Below the pieces are notes generated by a model, which worked only from the letters and a program-made list of their open reading frames with translations, was not told the origin of the DNA and did no database searches. Positions 23,822 through 26,169 of a DNA stretch of 26,169 nucleotides are shown here, piece after piece (positions within the stretch are counted from its first letter, which is position 1; every line of letters begins with the position of its first letter). The stretch lies in the NCBI GenBank assembly GCA_964410665.1, contig CAYPIE010000083.1:1-26169 (forward strand), given 5' to 3'. Source of the DNA: CAYPIE01 sp964410665. GTDB lineage: Bacteria > Planctomycetota > Planctomycetia > Gemmatales > Gemmataceae. Both the position numbers and the translations under genes were made by a program.

Positions 23822-25201
23822 ATGCGTCGCTTGCTCGATCGATGGTTAGGCTTCCTCGCAGCGCGAGCAGCCCATGGGAAGAATCCTCGACTGTCGCCGT
23901 TTGTGAACCCTGCGTTGGGGATGATCGATGCCTACCAACGCCGGCGTGAGCCCACCCCCTTGGAGTTGCTACGTGAGTGGAAAAACACTGCGTTTAGTTG
24001 TGCCTCGATCAATGCCGCGGTCTGTGCGTCGTTCCCGCCACGGTTGTATGTGCGCTGCACGCCGGGGCAGTCGGCCAGCGGCTATCGAACCCAGCCACTG
24101 TCGCGTGGCCAGGCCAAATCCCTCCAGCTACACCGAAAGGCCGAGCAGATTGAGCAAGTGGTCACGCACCCCTTGCTCGATCTGCTCGAACAGGTCAACC
24201 CCGTGCACAACCTCCATGATGTGCTGGAGTTGACTACGCTCGATCAAGAGATCCATGGTGCAGCCTACTGGCTGTTAGAAGTCAATGCCCGTGGCATCCC
24301 CGAATCGATTTGGCCCTTGCCAGCCCACCTCGTGGTACCTCTACGCGATGAGACGAGTGATGCCATTGTGCATGCCTACGAATATCGCGGTGCCCAACCG
24401 CCGCGCCGCTATCCTGCCGAACAGGTCATCCATTTCCGCTACCCGCACCCACGCGACCCCTATGCACTGGGCTGGTCGCCATTGCAGGCAGTGTTTGAGC
24501 ATGCCGCTCTGGCCTCGGAATTCCTTGCCTTTAAACAGGCAGTGTGGAACAACGCCGGGTTACCTGGAGTAATCCTCAGCCCCTCGGAGGTCATTTCCGA
24601 AAGTGAGCGACAACGGTTGGAGGTCGAGTGGAACCAACGTTTTCGTCGTGGCAACCAGGGCAAGGCACTGGTGGCGGACACCGGCCTGAATGTGGATGTC
24701 ATCGAGCAAAGCTTGGGGGACCTGGCCGTGCTCGCCGAGCAGGCCTTTACCAAGGAGGAAATCGCCAATGCCTTTGGGGTGCCACTGGCATTTCTTACCA
24801 AAGATACTAACCTGGCCAACCTGCAGGCGAGCCAAACGCAACATGCGGCCTTGACCATCCGACCACGGTTGCGGCGACGTGATCAGAAACTCAATGAACG
24901 TCTGGTCCCTTTGTTCGACCCCTCGGGCCGGCTGTTCTTTCGCAGTGATGACCCGGTAACCGATAGTCTGGACCTGGTGTTACGCCAGGAGGAGCAAGAC
25001 CTGCGTCTTGGGGTACAAACCATCAACGAAGTCCGTTCCGAACGAGGCTTGGATCCCGTGGCTTGGGGGGACCAACCGTGGTTACCGCTGACACTGGCAC
25101 CCAGTGACTTTGTCCGACGAGGCGACTATGGGCCCCGCTCGGGGCGGAACCGGGATCCGGATCGACCCTTCCCTGCCACCGGTGATGATGACTCGGAGTA
25201 A
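23822..25201 (+). CDS. Phage portal protein, HK97 type
   Basis: A 459-aa protein of the HK97-like portal family, the dodecameric ring through which the terminase threads DNA. Characteristic features: ELLREWKNTAFSCASINAAVCASFPPRLY near the N terminus, HPLLDLLEQVNP (about 118), VIHFRYPHPRDPYALGWSPLQA (about 200-220), the conserved KEEIANAFGVPLAFL (about 317) and a C-terminal GVQTINEVRSERGLDPV. The last 30 residues are charged and low complexity. It lies 94 bp after the terminase, and its TAA is six bases before the protease ATG, indicating tight translational coupling. Length is usual for the family and no frameshift is seen. Confidence 0.88.
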   Translation: MRRLLDRWLGFLAARAAHGKNPRLSPFVNPALGMIDAYQRRREPTPLELLREWKNTAFSCASINAAVCASFPPRLYVRCTPGQSASGYRTQPLSRGQAKSLQLHRKAEQIEQVVTHPLLDLLEQVNPVHNLHDVLELTTLDQEIHGAAYWLLEVNARGIPESIWPLPAHLVVPLRDETSDAIVHAYEYRGAQPPRRYPAEQVIHFRYPHPRDPYALGWSPLQAVFEHAALASEFLAFKQAVWNNAGLPGVILSPSEVISESERQRLEVEWNQRFRRGNQGKALVADTGLNVDVIEQSLGDLAVLAEQAFTKEEIANAFGVPLAFLTKDTNLANLQASQTQHAALTIRPRLRRRDQKLNERLVPLFDPSGRLFFRSDDPVTDSLDLVLRQEEQDLRLGVQTINEVRSERGLDPVAWGDQPWLPLTLAPSDFVRRGDYGPRSGRNRDPDRPFPATGDDDSE

Positions 25202-25207
25202 ACCAGC

Positions 25208-26008
25208 ATGGACTACCTACGTACTTATGGCGACACCGAGGGGCCGCTGGGTTTCCCCATGTTTTCCCAACCAGCACGTGAACTGGATGCGTTGCTCCGC
25301 ACGCTGCCGACGGATGGGATCCATACCTACCGCAAACAGCTGTTGCCCGCGGCTCTGCACGACCTCCAACCGGGCGAACGAGCCGATATTTCCTGGATCA
25401 GTATTCAGACCCCCGACCGAGAATGTGATCTGATCCTCGCCGGAGGAATGCAGGAGCAGCATTTTCGGCTCAACCCAATCGTGACGCTCAATCATGCCTA
25501 CACCCTTCCCCCAGTGGGGTTGTCGCTGTGGCGACGCCAGGGACACATGGATGCCCAACCAGGCATCTTAGCCAAGACGCACTATCCGGTGCGACCGGCA
25601 AACTGGTCGGAGCCCAGCTGGCCACCCGATGAATGCTTCGCTCTGGTCCAGGCCGGACTACTGCGCGGCAAATCAATCGGCTTTCTGCCGCTCAAGACGC
25701 GCAGTCCCACTGAGAGCGAAGTCCAGCAACAACCCGCTCTGGCCCAGGTGCGTTGCATTATCGAGGAGTGGCTGCTTCTGGAATATGCCTGCTGCTATCT
25801 ACCCGTGCAACAACAGGCAGTGGTCGAGGCCGTCAGTAAGGCGATGGTGCCACCCTTGGGTTCGGCGACCTGGGAGGCGCTGGGACTGCCTGGACGACTC
25901 CCTGTTGTCAGCGATCCGACGATGCTTGTGTGGCAGCAGCTCGAGCAATCTCTGCGCGACTGGGACTGGGAACGATTGGCTCAGGAGATGGCTCGGGAGT
26001 GTGTGTGA
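25208..26008 (+). CDS. HK97-family prohead protease
   Basis: A 266-aa serine protease of the U35 type that matures the capsid by cutting scaffold or delta domains. The core runs from about residue 56 to 210: ADISWISIQTPDRECDLILAGG; the catalytic His96 in LNHAYTLPPVG; RGKSIGFLPL with the nucleophile Ser156; and a candidate Glu192 in LLLEYACCYLPV, which corresponds to the usual ELLEVS-VPVPANP segment. A 50-residue N-terminal extension and a 55-residue C-terminal tail make it longer than a typical protease. GGAG lies nine bases before the ATG, overlapping the portal end. The major capsid gene that normally follows is absent here; a repeat array begins 16 bp after the stop. Confidence 0.8.
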   Translation: MDYLRTYGDTEGPLGFPMFSQPARELDALLRTLPTDGIHTYRKQLLPAALHDLQPGERADISWISIQTPDRECDLILAGGMQEQHFRLNPIVTLNHAYTLPPVGLSLWRRQGHMDAQPGILAKTHYPVRPANWSEPSWPPDECFALVQAGLLRGKSIGFLPLKTRSPTESEVQQQPALAQVRCIIEEWLLLEYACCYLPVQQQAVVEAVSKAMVPPLGSATWEALGLPGRLPVVSDPTMLVWQQLEQSLRDWDWERLAQEMARECV

Positions 26009-26024
26009 GGACGAGCTCGCAAAC

Positions 26025-26130
26025 GGCAGAGGCGGTTGCAATGCGCAGAGGCAGAAGCAGTTGTGATGCGCAGAGGCAGAGGCGATTGCGATGCGGGGAA
26101 AGCGGCAGAGGCGATTGCGTTGCGGGGAAC
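26025..26130 (+). repeat. Second degenerate repeat array, 3' of the protease gene
   Basis: Four units start near 26025, 26050, 26075 and 26104 (spacing 25, 25, 29). The unit GGCAGAGGCGATTGCGATGC plus GGGGAAA matches the array at 1-168, which is in the opposite orientation. Relative to the adjacent gene both arrays have the same orientation and both follow a stop codon closely. The first units here lack the GGGG part. Confidence 0.85.
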
Positions 26131-26150
26131 CCCCGGACTGACGTCCGGGG
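26131..26150. terminator. GC-rich hairpin closing the repeat array
   Basis: CCCCGGAC (26131-26138), a TGAC loop and GTCCGGGG (26143-26150) form a perfect 8-bp stem right after the last repeat unit. No T-run follows. It may be a terminator for the phage module or a separate dispersed palindrome. Confidence 0.55.
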
Positions 26151-26169
26151 CTCGCCTTTCGGAGGCGGT

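Noticed and set aside
26025..26130. Coding repeat peptide (AEAIAMRGK-like) downstream of the protease
   Set aside because: One frame reads as a pleasing repeat, but spacings of 25 and 29 bp break the frame and there is no start site.
1..26150. The whole window as one composite transposon bounded by inverted repeats
   Set aside because: The end repeats are degenerate tandem arrays placed after stop codons, the interior is mainly ordinary chromosomal genes, and no transposase is present.

Overview
The window looks like chromosomal DNA from a high-GC planctomycete, most likely of the Gemmata lineage. The evidence is an exported protein carrying an N-terminal LExLExRDVPA motif (LECLESRDVPA), a second with a weaker variant (LDTLEERITPV), a sigma-factor/Ser-Thr-kinase pair of a type expanded in planctomycetes, a separate ECF sigma/anti-sigma pair, and two large soluble hybrid histidine kinases. 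No rRNA or tRNA gene was recognised. The assignment is inference from protein style, not from a marker gene.

Layout. Bases 1-168 hold a degenerate tandem repeat array of about 25-29 bp units that abuts the stop codon of a minus-strand pilT. Going right on the minus strand come pilT, hisF, a 51-aa membrane microprotein with its own terminator, a DtxR/MntR-type metalloregulator and a DUF427 protein (171-4056). A plus-strand block follows: an orphan FtsX/MacB-type permease (4352-6967) and a REC-PAS-kinase-REC hybrid histidine kinase (7325-9262). That kinase converges, across an 11-bp hairpin, on a second hybrid kinase (9345-11645). The second kinase lies at the end of a minus-strand set with a 109-aa unknown protein and an exported LExRxVPA protein, headed by a structured leader. 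Next on the minus strand are an ECF-like sigma factor with a transmembrane Ser/Thr kinase-TPR protein (13072-16167) and an RluA-family pseudouridine synthase (16285-17013). Diverging from it are a small secreted protein and an ECF sigma/anti-sigma pair overlapping by 4 bp (17118-19109). A threonine aldolase (minus) and an exported FG-GAP/VCBS-like repeat protein (plus) follow.

The right end (22453-26008) is a compact HK97-type phage head module on the plus strand: large terminase, portal and prohead protease. It is preceded by T-rich direct repeats and a short AT-rich promoter-like stretch. The protease is followed at once not by a capsid gene but by a second array of the same repeat family seen at the left edge, in inverted orientation, and then a GC hairpin.

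How the genes fit together. Most of the window is signal transduction (two hybrid kinases, two sigma modules, one Ser/Thr kinase, one metalloregulator) next to cell-surface or exported proteins, with isolated housekeeping genes between (hisF, rluA-like, ltaE). The features most worth following up are the repeat arrays placed directly 3' of genes, the phage head module with no visible lysogeny genes, the structured leader before the LExRxVPA gene, and the microprotein. All coordinates come from reading the sequence; no searches or folding programs were run.
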